Shown here in pieces: positions 53,796 to 62,240 of a stretch of DNA of 64,000 nt (the first letter of the stretch is position 1; the number at the start of each line of letters is the position of its first letter). The position numbers and the translations under genes were made by a program. The notes beneath the pieces were generated by a model. It was not told the origin of the DNA and did no database searches. It worked only from the letters and a program-made list of their open reading frames with translations. Origin of the DNA: Clostridia bacterium (GTDB lineage: Bacteria > Bacillota > Clostridia > Peptostreptococcales > Anaerovoracaceae); the NCBI GenBank assembly GCA_902363595.1, contig CABJAP010000014.1:46549-110548 (forward strand), written 5' to 3'.

Positions 53796-56252
53796 TTAAC
53801 CTGCTTCAGAAGTCTCCTCCAAGCGGGTTGTCATGATTTTATAGAGGGAATTCTTCGGGAATCTGTCTACAAATGGGATAATGACATTTCCATAAAACAG
53901 AAGTCCTTCACCCTCATTACTGTTGGTTACATAGGACAGCTGGGTTGGTGAGATATTCAGCTGTTTTGCCAGAATCTGCCTGTCTCCGGAAGCCTGGTTC
54001 AGCATATAAATAAAATCTGAATTTTCAAATATATTCTCGATTTCCCTGGAAGACAGCAAATCCTTAATATTCTGAGTGATGCCAGTTGGAATACCACCCC
54101 ATTTACGGAATCGCTTCCAGATCTCCACACTATAAGCTGCAGTCTGTTCCTCTTTTAAGAGAAGATGGAACTCATCCACATAGTATCTGGTGGACTTATG
54201 GGCAGAACGGTTCATCGTTACCCTGTTCCAGACCTGATCCTGGATTACAAGCATCCCGATCTTTTTCAACTGCTTACCAAGCTCCTTGATATCAAAACAG
54301 ACAATGCGGTTATTGATATCCACGTTTGTCTGATGATTAAATACATTCAGAGAACCTGTAACATAGATTTCCAACGAAGTGGCCAGTCGCTGTGCTTCCG
54401 GCTCTTCCTGTTTTCTCAGAAGGTTATATAAATCCTCCAGGATTGGCATCTTCTCCGGCACTGGATCGGCAAGATATTCCTGATATACTAACCGTACACA
54501 GCGGTCAATGATGGTCTTTTCTACCGGCTCCAGTCCATTCTTTCCTCCAACAATCAGCTCACACAAAGACAGAATAAAATCTGCTTTCAGTGACAGTGGA
54601 TTATCTTCCTCGGAATAGTTCAGGTTCAGATCCATTGGATTGATATACTGGTCAGATACTGGCGAAACCCGAACTACCTGCCCATGCAGTGCCTGCACAA
54701 GTGCCGAATATTCGGCTTCTGGATCACAGACAATGATATCGTCTTCCGTAATCAGGAAGCAGTTTGTAATTTCCCTCTTTGCTGAGAAGGACTTACCGGA
54801 ACCAGGTGTACCAAGAATCAGTCCATTCGGGTTCTTCAGACGTTTCCGATCAACCATGATCATGTTGTTGGATAATGCATTTAATCCATAATAAAGAGCT
54901 TCCCCTTCCTGAAACAGTTCCTGTGTCGTAAATGGCACGAAGATCGCTGTTGAAGATGTGGTAAGCCCTCTCTGAATTTCAATTCGATTGACTCCCAGTG
55001 GAATACAGGACATGAGTGCTGCTTCCTGCTGATAATCCAGTTGTTTTAAAGAACAGTTATATTTCTGTGCAATTCCCTGCACCTGGAAAATATTATTATC
55101 CAGCTTCTGACGCTTCTTTGCGGTATTCATTACCAGAAATGTCACAAGGAACATTCTCTCATTTCTGGACTGCAGATCTTCCAACAGGTTCTTCGCCTCT
55201 TCTCCATAGGTTACAAGGTCTGATGGAAGCACGTCCATATCATAACCGGAACGTACCGCCCGTTTCTGCTCTTCAATCTTCATCTTATCCAGATCTGAAA
55301 TCTTGCTCTTGATCATTTTGATTGCTGAACTCTGATCAATGGACTGGATATGAATGTTGACATTGATGCTGTCATCCACATCCAGGAAGTCTGCAAGCAT
55401 CCGGTCTGTCAGCTCCGGTGCAAGAATCTGCAGGTAACTCACACTCCCCATCGTTCTTCCCATCATAAATGTCTGATTCTTGGAAAAGTTAAAGGAAGTC
55501 GGTGCAATAAAATCTTTGGTCTTTAATCCGGTTTCCGGCAGCATCTTATACTGGAACTTAAATGGTTCAATCCGATCCTGGTTGAACACATGATATAGAA
55601 TCTCCAGCCTTTCCAGACCATTTAGTGAATGTGCCTGTGCTCCCAGGACCTTAAAGTTGTTTAAGATATCTGTTTCGATTCTTTCAAGCCTTGATCTTGC
55701 CACCTTCAGGCTTTCTGCTTCGATTCCAAAAGTGATATACTTTGTCTTCACCAGACCATTATTTCCTTTTGAAAGCTGATTTTTCAACATAGTACGGTAC
55801 TCATCACGAATGGCATTGAAGTCATCGTTCTGATCAGGAATGTCAATGCTTTTCTCAAATTCTGCCACATCCACCTGCTGATTGATAAAGGACAGCTGCA
55901 CACTGATGGAAGAATCAAAGTAATTTAAGAAATCACAGTAATTCTCAAATATCGTGGTCTTATCCTCATTTAAAGCAAGCTGATAGTTGATGTCATAAAA
56001 CTGAATCGTCTTGGAGAAAAAGTTCTTTGTCACCTGGCAAATACCATCCTGCAGCATCCGAATATACGGAATACTCTGCTGCGCAGTTGTAGGAATATTT
56101 TTCTGTTTCCTGCGGTCCCGTTCCTGCTTCTTCCTACGCTTTTCCTGTTCTCTTTCTTTTCTGCTTTTTTTGTTTCTTCTTTCCTGACGGTTTCTTTTTT
56201 CCACCAGGGACAGACGCTCCTGCTGAGCCTCCTGCTTTGTCTTTTTTGCCAT
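53796..56252 (-). CDS. VirB4/TraE-type conjugation ATPase
   Basis: 818 residues. A basic helical N-terminus (residues 1-55) precedes the VirB4 N-terminal domain. The ATPase has Walker A GTPGSGKS near 486, DPEAEYSAL, Walker B YYVDEFHLLL, and the GITQNIKDLL and SREIENIFENSDF motifs. It powers pilus and channel assembly at the inner membrane face. ATG 56252 has the site AAGGAGGG; the frame is open 3 codons further. It overlaps the end of prgI by 119 bp in another frame. Confidence 0.94.
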   Translation of the reverse strand: MAKKTKQEAQQERLSLVEKRNRQERRNKKSRKEREQEKRRKKQERDRRKQKNIPTTAQQSIPYIRMLQDGICQVTKNFFSKTIQFYDINYQLALNEDKTTIFENYCDFLNYFDSSISVQLSFINQQVDVAEFEKSIDIPDQNDDFNAIRDEYRTMLKNQLSKGNNGLVKTKYITFGIEAESLKVARSRLERIETDILNNFKVLGAQAHSLNGLERLEILYHVFNQDRIEPFKFQYKMLPETGLKTKDFIAPTSFNFSKNQTFMMGRTMGSVSYLQILAPELTDRMLADFLDVDDSINVNIHIQSIDQSSAIKMIKSKISDLDKMKIEEQKRAVRSGYDMDVLPSDLVTYGEEAKNLLEDLQSRNERMFLVTFLVMNTAKKRQKLDNNIFQVQGIAQKYNCSLKQLDYQQEAALMSCIPLGVNRIEIQRGLTTSSTAIFVPFTTQELFQEGEALYYGLNALSNNMIMVDRKRLKNPNGLILGTPGSGKSFSAKREITNCFLITEDDIIVCDPEAEYSALVQALHGQVVRVSPVSDQYINPMDLNLNYSEEDNPLSLKADFILSLCELIVGGKNGLEPVEKTIIDRCVRLVYQEYLADPVPEKMPILEDLYNLLRKQEEPEAQRLATSLEIYVTGSLNVFNHQTNVDINNRIVCFDIKELGKQLKKIGMLVIQDQVWNRVTMNRSAHKSTRYYVDEFHLLLKEEQTAAYSVEIWKRFRKWGGIPTGITQNIKDLLSSREIENIFENSDFIYMLNQASGDRQILAKQLNISPTQLSYVTNSNEGEGLLFYGNVIIPFVDRFPKNSLYKIMTTRLEETSEAG

Positions 56253-56598
56253 CCGGCACACCCTCCTTTTTTACAAGGGTGGAAATCTCCTGATAAAAAT
56301 TTTCTGTCTTATATGGTCTTACTGACGGACAGATAAACTTCTGTCGAATGATATTTGCCACCACTTTTTCTAAGGGAAGCCCGTCTTTTTCATACATTGC
56401 CATGAAGAAAAATGGAAGCATGATCGTTACCATCAGGATGGCTGCGATACTGGAACCGATTGGTTTTCTCATGAACAGATAAAACGGAATTCCCACTACT
56501 GCGGCAAGTGAAAAGAAAATCAGCTGCCGTTTTGTCAGATTTAACGCTACTTTTGTTTTGACCTTGGTAAGGTCTTTTGGTACTGGTACATACGCCAT
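56134..56598 (-). CDS. PrgI-family membrane protein
   Basis: 154 residues: AYVPVPKDLTKVKTKVALNLTKRQLIFFSLAAVVGIPFYLFM, two membrane helices, then ANIIRQKFICPSVRPYKTENFY, the PrgI signature (VirB3-like partner of VirB4). The C-terminal 45 residues are a Lys/Gly-rich extension, whose DNA simultaneously encodes the basic VirB4 N-terminus. Confidence 0.9.
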   Translation of the reverse strand: MAYVPVPKDLTKVKTKVALNLTKRQLIFFSLAAVVGIPFYLFMRKPIGSSIAAILMVTIMLPFFFMAMYEKDGLPLEKVVANIIRQKFICPSVRPYKTENFYQEISTLVKKEGVPDGKKDKAGGSAGASVPGGKKKPSGKKKQKKQKRKRTGKA

Positions 56599-56621
56599 GG
56601 TATGCGCTCCTTTCCTGCCCG

Positions 56622-57491
56622 CTAATGGGCATTGAATATTGATTTGCTAAGGCTTCCGGTCTTGAATAATGAAAATGCAAGAATCACGGTATAAGCCGCT
56701 ACTGAAAACATTGCTGCATGAAGGTCACTGGATATGGTCATTGCATTTACTAAAACTGCATAAATTCCCACACAGACCATCATGAAGAATCCCTGAAATG
56801 CCAGTGCGAACAAGCCTTTTAAATAGTTGTTTCCGATATTGCCCCATTCCTTATTGGTCATGGTGGCAAACGGAATTGGTGCTATGGAAGTATAAAGGTA
56901 AATCTCTATCATTCTTCCGTATAAAATAACGGTTATAATGATCGACAGAATCCGCATGGTAATACTGATCAGCAGCGTTTCCATGGATAACAAGAACAAA
57001 TCCCCCAGTTCCATATCTTCCAGTGCATCCACAATCCTTGTGATTGCTTCCGATGCGTCCACTGCTGTGTTTCCGGAAATTACTCCGGCGGCATTGTTGA
57101 CCACATGCTGGCCAACGTCAAAGACCGCCATCGTGATATTGAACGTATTCGTCACCAGATAAATGGCTACATACGCCTTAAAGATCCAGAGGAAAATGTT
57201 GTAAGTCTCAAATTCATGGAAATTGTTTTTCTGCGTTACCATCGTAATCAGTTCATAGCACAGGACAAATGTGATGATCAGTCCCGCAATGGGGACAATC
57301 ACCGTTTGGGAAATGTTCTGGATCAGATTGAAGATTCCGGCATTCCATCCCTGCGGTGTCTGTCCCACCTGCCCGGCTATGGTTCCCACCTGCTCATTGA
57401 CAGACGTGAACATGTTATCCAAACAGGACTTGATAAGCCCGATCAGGATATCCTTTATCGCTTCCGTAATTCTCTCAATGATGGTGTTCAT
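56622..57491 (-). CDS. TrbL/VirB6-like channel protein
   Basis: 289 residues with about six membrane helices, e.g. NISQTVIVPIAGLIITFVLCYELI, FLWIFKAYVAIYLVTNTF, LLISITMRILSIIITVILYG, LKGLFALAFQGFFMMVCVGIYAVLV and MFSVAAYTVILAFSLF. It is the polytopic component of the conjugative channel. It lies between the pilin-like and PrgI genes. Ribosome binding site AGAGGAGTGGTAG. Confidence 0.9.
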   Translation of the reverse strand: MNTIIERITEAIKDILIGLIKSCLDNMFTSVNEQVGTIAGQVGQTPQGWNAGIFNLIQNISQTVIVPIAGLIITFVLCYELITMVTQKNNFHEFETYNIFLWIFKAYVAIYLVTNTFNITMAVFDVGQHVVNNAAGVISGNTAVDASEAITRIVDALEDMELGDLFLLSMETLLISITMRILSIIITVILYGRMIEIYLYTSIAPIPFATMTNKEWGNIGNNYLKGLFALAFQGFFMMVCVGIYAVLVNAMTISSDLHAAMFSVAAYTVILAFSLFKTGSLSKSIFNAH

Positions 57492-57503
57492 CTACCACTC
57501 CTC

Positions 57504-57719
57504 TTAAGAGAACAATGTTGCCAGCTGTGGAATCAGGGTAGTTCCCAGCAGCATGATTCCGGCACCAGCCATCAGCTGTTTGATGCCCTGGCTCTTAGCA
57601 CCGGGATTGTCGTTTCCATATCCTTCCAGAAGGTTTACGACACCCCACACGCCAAGACCTGCGCCGATTGCGACTACAAGAGTTTTTAAAGTTGTAATTG
57701 CACTGCTAAAAAATGCCAT
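57504..57719 (-). CDS. Maff2/VirB2-like pilin-type protein
   Basis: 71 residues with two hydrophobic helices (ITTLKTLVVAIGAGLGVWGVVNLL and IKQLMAGAGIMLLGTTLIPQLATLF) joined by GYGNDNPGAKSQG, the Maff2 pattern. ATG at 57719 is preferred, as the ATG two codons upstream abuts GGTGA. It is the probable pilus or surface subunit. Confidence 0.88.
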   Translation of the reverse strand: MAFFSSAITTLKTLVVAIGAGLGVWGVVNLLEGYGNDNPGAKSQGIKQLMAGAGIMLLGTTLIPQLATLFS

Positions 57720-57840
57720 ATACATTCACCAAAACTGACTTCTTTCAGGTGTTTACGGGAACGAAAATACACCGACTAAAAAGCCGGTGCACCTAGTGTC
57801 AGTTATTCCTTTCCTCATTATTTTCTGTTCATTCCCAAGG
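57720..57840 (-). terminator. Weak hairpin between the coupling-protein and pilin genes
   Basis: CACCG and CGGTG (57770-57774 and 57785-57789) form a short stem with TATTTTCG after it on the minus strand. It may give partial termination, adjusting dosage between VirD4 and the structural genes. No other feature in this 121-bp gap. Confidence 0.3.
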
Positions 57841-59727
57841 TTACTCCGACAGTTCTACATGAATTACTTCCACCTCTTCTTCAGATTTCGGTGTATACTG
57901 CGGATTTAACTCTTTCTCAACTTTGTACCGGTTCTTCTCGTTTTCATCTGCAAGAAGCCGATAGTTTTTGTGTTTCGTGATATCATATTTGTCCGAGAAA
58001 AATGGTCTGGCACCACGGATCTGCAGGATACATTTTCCTCCATCCATGACTGCAATCTCATCTTCAGTCATCAGCTGTTTACCTGTTTTCTGGTAATTCA
58101 ATCCAAAAGACTTCTGATTACTCCTCGTCTCCGAAGTGTTATACAGGTCAATGGTTTCCTTACCCAGAAGCTCGCTCATTTCCTTTAAGGTAGTTTTCTC
58201 TTTTCCTCCAAGAAATAGTGTGGTATCACAGTTACCCAGAATAGTATCTGCACTATCCTTATACATTGCCTTTAGCTGACTCTGTGACTGCAAAATAATA
58301 GAAGCAGAGATTTCCCTGCTTCGGATGGTTGCAATCAGCTTGTCAAACTGAGGAATTTGTCCAATATTGGCAAACTCATCAGCAATGACACGCACATGAA
58401 CTGGCAGTCTTCCACCATATTCATCATCTGCTTTGTCACAAAGCAGATTGAAAAGCTGTGACTGTAACATGGCAATCACAAAGTTAAAGGTTGTATCTGT
58501 ATCGGACATAATCAAAAACAAGGCTGTCTTCCTGTCCCCAATCTTATCCAGTTCCATTTCATCATAAGACATGATCTCACGAAGTTCTGCTATATCAAAT
58601 GGTGCCAGCCTCGCACCACAGGAAATAAGAATACTTTTGGCTGTTTTGCCAGCCGCCATTTTGTATTTTTTATACTGTCTGACCGCAAAGTGCTGCGGAT
58701 CTCTTTCTTCCAGTTCCTGGAACATCATATCCACTGGATTCTGGTAAGTTTCATCCTCTTCACGGGTTTCGCTTTCATTCAAAAGATCCAGAAGGGTATT
58801 CAGATTCTTTTCCTCTTCATCTCCTTCATACCAGATAAAAGCAATCAATGCCGTGTACAACAGCTTCTCTGCTTTCACCCAAAAATCTTCGGAAGCTTTT
58901 TCCCCTTCGCCTTTGGTATTAACAATAATTGTTGTAACCAGCTTCAGGATATCTTTTTCAGACCGTATATAAGCAAATGGATTGTAATGAAGCGATTTGG
59001 AAAAGTTGATAGTATTCAGAACCTTAATCACATATGGTTCGTGTACCACTTTTCCTGATTTATCTTTCATAATATTTCCATTCTTATCTTTCTTAGGTGG
59101 TCCCTTTGCTAACATCTTCCCGCACTCCTCGATCAGAGTGCCTTTCGGATCTGTAATGACCATGGAACAGTTCATCTGCATGACTGACGGCTTAACGAAA
59201 AATCGAGTTTTTCCGGAACCACTGCCGCCAATGACCACTATATTTTTATTTCTTGCATACTTTGGCTGTTTAGGTCTACTTTCCATAGTCAATGCTTCTG
59301 TTGCTGTTAATGGAATATTCATCCAGGGATCTTCCGACATATAAGGTTTAATATCCTCAGCGTTTCCCCATCTGGCTGAACCATACTCGATTCCTTTCCG
59401 GAGTTTCTTTGCATCTGACTGTTTCTGCCATACCAGTAATTTCAGAATGACAGCTGCTACAATTCCTGTCAGCATATCACGCCAGTTAAAACTTGGCTGC
59501 AATCCAGTAAGAATCCTGTCTGCATGTTCCATCGCATATAATAGCTTGTTCCCAATATCTTCTCCCAGACTGTTTCTGTAAAGAAATGATGCCCGATTTG
59601 TATAAAAAGCAGTTAAGATATATGGGATATTGGTAAGAACCAGTTTCTTTTTATCCAGGGCGGACAGCCTGACCCTGATCTTATTCTTCCATTTTTGCAT
59701 CAGATTTTTACCGATTTGCTTTTTCAT
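57841..59727 (-). CDS. VirD4/TraG-type coupling protein
   Basis: 628 residues. N-terminal membrane helices (ILTAFYTNRASFLY; WRDMLTGIVAAVILKLLVW). Walker A GGSGSGKTRFFVKP near 170, TDPKGTL, Walker B RVIADEFANIGQIPQF, then SIILQSQSQLKAMY and LFLGGKEKTTL. It brings the relaxase-DNA complex to the channel and pumps DNA. Its ATG overlaps the PcfB-like stop (ATGA), as usual for the PcfB-PcfC pair. The C-terminus is acidic. Confidence 0.95.
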   Translation of the reverse strand: MKKQIGKNLMQKWKNKIRVRLSALDKKKLVLTNIPYILTAFYTNRASFLYRNSLGEDIGNKLLYAMEHADRILTGLQPSFNWRDMLTGIVAAVILKLLVWQKQSDAKKLRKGIEYGSARWGNAEDIKPYMSEDPWMNIPLTATEALTMESRPKQPKYARNKNIVVIGGSGSGKTRFFVKPSVMQMNCSMVITDPKGTLIEECGKMLAKGPPKKDKNGNIMKDKSGKVVHEPYVIKVLNTINFSKSLHYNPFAYIRSEKDILKLVTTIIVNTKGEGEKASEDFWVKAEKLLYTALIAFIWYEGDEEEKNLNTLLDLLNESETREEDETYQNPVDMMFQELEERDPQHFAVRQYKKYKMAAGKTAKSILISCGARLAPFDIAELREIMSYDEMELDKIGDRKTALFLIMSDTDTTFNFVIAMLQSQLFNLLCDKADDEYGGRLPVHVRVIADEFANIGQIPQFDKLIATIRSREISASIILQSQSQLKAMYKDSADTILGNCDTTLFLGGKEKTTLKEMSELLGKETIDLYNTSETRSNQKSFGLNYQKTGKQLMTEDEIAVMDGGKCILQIRGARPFFSDKYDITKHKNYRLLADENEKNRYKVEKELNPQYTPKSEEEVEVIHVELSE

Positions 59728-60215
59728 CGGCTCTGCTCCTGATGCCGGTTCTTTACTTTGTCCTTCGATTTCTTTGGCATCATTGCTCTGTAAGTTGCAA
59801 GACGCTTGTGAATAGAAGGCTTATTCGCTTTTTGAATCTGTTTCTGGGAAAACTCACGGAAAGCAGCATTGAGGGCATCCTGATCACGTCCTTTAAAAAA
59901 CACCAGATACATCGGTGGATCTTTACTCTTATCTTTTTTCAAAGCATAATTGATCCCGTATTTTCTGGCATAACGTTCAAAGGACTTGATATTCTTATTT
60001 GTGATCTCGATATTGACCATCCCGGCATTTTGTTTTGCCAGCTCTTTTACCGTGACCTTTCCCTGTTTCGGCTGATTCTTCTTCGCTTTCTTCTCTACCG
60101 ATTTCTGCTTCTGATGACGCAGATAAGCAGCAAGAACCTTTTTCAATAAATCTGCTGTTACTTTGGTAGTCCGAATGCAGAACGTGACCGTTTTCTGAGT
60201 TACCTCTTCCTGCAT
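59724..60215 (-). CDS. PcfB-like protein (DUF3801) with SIHxxL tail
   Basis: 163 residues. The DUF3801/PcfB core is VTFCIRTTKVTADLLKKVLAAYLRHQKQKS...NIEITNKNIKSFERYARKYGINYALKKDKSKDPPMYLVFFKGRDQDALNAAFREF. PcfB proteins link substrate to the coupling protein encoded next. The last 30 residues are PSIHKRLATYRAMMPKK plus a basic end: the tail shared with the YodL, methylase/helicase and DUF5688 proteins. Site AAAGGAGGG. Confidence 0.88.
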   Translation of the reverse strand: MQEEVTQKTVTFCIRTTKVTADLLKKVLAAYLRHQKQKSVEKKAKKNQPKQGKVTVKELAKQNAGMVNIEITNKNIKSFERYARKYGINYALKKDKSKDPPMYLVFFKGRDQDALNAAFREFSQKQIQKANKPSIHKRLATYRAMMPKKSKDKVKNRHQEQSR

Positions 60216-60285
60216 GATTTTCCCTCCTTTCAGCGATTTAACTGCTGTCCAGATCTGTAATCATGGCAACCACCTCCTTCATTCT

Positions 60286-61038
60286 TTACTCTTCCTCCGC
60301 ACACAACGCTTTAAAAAATTCTTTTCCTTTTGGTGTAACCAATGTCTGTGAACCAAGATGTCCATTGTTAAAATAGTCTTTTACAATAAACAGATCATTG
60401 TTCTTCTCCACCGCATAGGGTAACAGCGTGCCGGATGGACTCCTATATAGAAATCCTCTATTTAAAAGAAGTTTCACAAATTTTCTTTCTGGAAATTCAA
60501 TCTCTTTTGCCGTCGTTCGAATATTGGTGCATTCTCCTGTAATCATGAAATGATCATAATAATCTGCTTTTGGCTGCATATCCTTTACACGATTTTGCAA
60601 TTCTCGATTTCGATTGTTTTCTGCCAAAAGTCTCTCGGCAAATTCCAAAAGAAGTTCCGGGTTATCTTTTACCCTGTCTAAAAGATCGGTCTCTAAATAT
60701 CCGCCTGTTTTCCTAATAGCCGGAAGTACCTCATCAAATACCCACTTCTCAAAATTCTGTGCTGACTTTAAACGACTTTTTGTAATCAGCCGATATACAT
60801 CTCCCTCTGGAATAAAAATCATTGGCTGTACCCCACCTGATGTAAGGACGCCCCGTTTCAGGGCCCCCTTGCAATGAACATTTATCGCATTTCTTGGTTT
60901 TGCATATCCCAAAGCAAATGCTACATCAATTCCAGAAAATAAAAGTCTGCCTCCATCTACAATCATACGGATGGAACCAAACTCCGAATTGTGAAACTCT
61001 GTGATTTTATAATCCGTCTTCTCCATCCTCTTCTCCAT
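60286..61038 (-). CDS. Bro-N/KilA-type phage antirepressor-like protein
   Basis: 250 residues: Bro-N (FGSIRMIVDGGRLLFSGIDVAFALGYAKPRNAINVHCKGALKRG..., MIFIPEGDVYRLITKSRLKSAQNFEKWVFDEVLPAIRKTGGY) followed by an antirepressor C-terminal (KilAC-like) domain (DYYDHFMITGECTNIRTTAKEIEFPERKFVKLLLNRGFLYRSPSGTLLPYA). ATG 61038 has AGGAGG 8 bp upstream; near-identical in-frame ATGs at 61062 and 61026 arise from a 12-bp duplication (CTTCTCCATCCT). It overlaps the preceding gene by 32 bp. It may relieve repression of transfer, as antirepressors do in phages. Confidence 0.87.
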   Translation of the reverse strand: MEKRMEKTDYKITEFHNSEFGSIRMIVDGGRLLFSGIDVAFALGYAKPRNAINVHCKGALKRGVLTSGGVQPMIFIPEGDVYRLITKSRLKSAQNFEKWVFDEVLPAIRKTGGYLETDLLDRVKDNPELLLEFAERLLAENNRNRELQNRVKDMQPKADYYDHFMITGECTNIRTTAKEIEFPERKFVKLLLNRGFLYRSPSGTLLPYAVEKNNDLFIVKDYFNNGHLGSQTLVTPKGKEFFKALCAEEE

Positions 61039-61456
61039 CCTCTTCTCCTCCTGAACCGGCAAGTAACATCAAACCATTTTCAATGATTGTGCTCCTAATA
61101 AACTCTGCTACATTCACGGTTAAATAACCAAGATATTCTGCAAGGAAACTACTATATTCCTCTTCTGTCAACAATTCCTCCAGTGCTTCCAAATGAGCTG
61201 TCACTTTAGAAGTCTGCTTTCCGCCAAGCAGCTTGCCTAATATTTCTGTAAATTCCTCTGTGTCACATGACTCAAACATACATAAGATCATCTCCATTGT
61301 TGTTTCCAAAACCAAACGATCCATTTTCATTTGCGTCAGCTCTTCCATTGTTTTCATGGCAGTCATAAGCGCATCACTTGTCATATGTTCTGTATTGATT
61401 CTTCCTTCTGAATCAACCAATCCTATTGCAAATAATTCTAAAAAGTATTTTCTCAT
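61007..61456 (-). CDS. Hypothetical ICE protein with Glu/Asp-Gly tail
   Basis: 149 residues, helical, starting MRKYFLELFAIGLVDSEGRI. ATG 61456 has TAGGAGGACAAG; the frame is open to 61582 but overlaps ssb. The tail GSGGEEDGEEDGEDG is encoded by the same duplicated stretch that carries the antirepressor start. No family recognised. Between ssb and the antirepressor. Confidence 0.65.
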   Translation of the reverse strand: MRKYFLELFAIGLVDSEGRINTEHMTSDALMTAMKTMEELTQMKMDRLVLETTMEMILCMFESCDTEEFTEILGKLLGGKQTSKVTAHLEALEELLTEEEYSSFLAEYLGYLTVNVAEFIRSTIIENGLMLLAGSGGEEDGEEDGEDGL

Positions 61457-61469
61457 AAATCTTGTCCTC

Positions 61470-61880
61470 CTATCGAAATGGCATTTCTTGTTCAAGTTCT
61501 TCTGGTATATCGAATGGAATCTTCCTCTTCTCTGCTGGTTGAAATCCGTCAGATTCTTCTTTTTTTGTTTTGGCTTCTGCAAACTCTACATTATCCATAA
61601 TGACTTCGGTATAATAGGATGCAGTTCCAGTCTGTTCATCTTTGATCTGAGAGATTACCAACTCTCCGGAAAGAGCAATCTTAATTCCTTTTTCAAGATA
61701 TTTCTCCACAAATTCTGCATTATTTCCATAAGCTGTGATCATCACTACAAATGCTTTGCTTGTGCGATTTCTTTTTACTACCAGTGGAAACCTAGATACT
61801 TTGGTTTGTCCCTTTTGCGTAGATGTCAGCTTAGTTTCTGGATCTCTGGCAAGTCTACCCATTAAAACAATCGTATTCAT
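61470..61880 (-). CDS. ssb: Single-stranded DNA-binding protein
   Basis: 136 residues: an OB-fold (MNTIVLMGRLARDPETKLTS, RFPLVVKRN, FVVMITAYGNNAEFVEKYLEKGIKIALSGELV) and an acidic tail ending EMPFR. The usual C-terminal MPF tip, which docks SSB partners, is followed by an extra Arg. It would coat the transferred strand. First protein gene of the transfer operon. Site GGGAGGACAAAAAG. Confidence 0.93.
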   Translation of the reverse strand: MNTIVLMGRLARDPETKLTSTQKGQTKVSRFPLVVKRNRTSKAFVVMITAYGNNAEFVEKYLEKGIKIALSGELVISQIKDEQTGTASYYTEVIMDNVEFAEAKTKKEESDGFQPAEKRKIPFDIPEELEQEMPFR

Positions 61881-61944
61881 TCTTTTTGTCCTCCCTTTCT
61901 TCCTGCAACACCCTTCCCTGGTATTTCAAACAGGATAATAATCT

Positions 61945-62015
61945 GTGCATTTTCTGCACGAAAAAATGAGGAATGGATTCGAACCATTCCCCACTTGCTA
62001 CAGGATTTCTCCTGT
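61945..62015 (-). terminator. Hairpin cluster with intrinsic terminator ahead of ssb
   Basis: In transcript order: ACAGGA-GAAA-TCCTGT (62000-62015), a perfect 7-bp stem GGAATGG-TTCGAAT-CCATTCC (61970-61990) followed by TCATTTTTT, then GTGCA-GAAAA-TGCAC (61945-61959). The middle hairpin with its T-run is a good terminator, placed between the structured RNA and ssb. Its loop imitates a tRNA T-arm, but no tRNA body is present. Confidence 0.65.
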
Positions 62016-62065
62016 AATATAAATAAGAAAATCTAAGTATTCACATTTGGGCTTTGTCTGTACAT

Positions 62066-62240
62066 ATACATCTGATCGTTATCATTCCAGATAACCCGGC
62101 TGTAAAAATACAGTCACAGTCTCTGTTTCAGCAGAGGTCCTGTACCCTTCGGTGGTATCATTATTGCTTCGCTCTTCCCGTAGGAGTCTTCGCCTGCACG
62201 AGCCGGATTATCTCCGGTAAGCATGTTCCTCAAGATGTAT
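62066..62240 (-). ncRNA. Candidate structured RNA or leader upstream of the transfer operon
   Basis: A 175-nt region without an ORF folds by nested long-range pairing. Outer stem: ATACATCT with AGATGTAT (62233-62240/62066-62073), 8 bp. Inner stem: AGATAATCCGGC with GCCGGGTTATCT (62202-62213/62089-62100), 12 bp with one G-U. Inside are CTCTG-CTGAAA-CAGAG (62121-62136) and CTGTA-TTTT-TACAG (62100-62113). The inner-stem strand can alternatively form CCGGA-GATAA-TCCGG (62203-62217), mutually exclusive with it. A terminator and ssb follow, so a cis-acting, switch-like leader is plausible. I cannot assign it to a known family. Confidence 0.55.

Noticed and set aside
57105..57689. 194-codon plus-strand ORF
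   Set aside because: Antisense to the TrbL-like and Maff2 genes; no ribosome binding site.
60853..60874. Third copy of the GC-rich terminator (TTCAGGGCCCCCTT)
   Set aside because: Only 14 nt match and the stretch encodes the Bro-N domain; no full hairpin.
61962..62015. tRNA gene suggested by GGTTCGAATCC
   Set aside because: Only a T-arm-like hairpin is present; there is no acceptor stem, D arm or anticodon arm at the right distances. It is better read as a terminator.
62178..62195. 12-nt match to the conserved 16S stretch ACTCCTACGGGA
   Set aside because: The match does not extend, and no other rRNA sequence is nearby; probably chance within the structured RNA.
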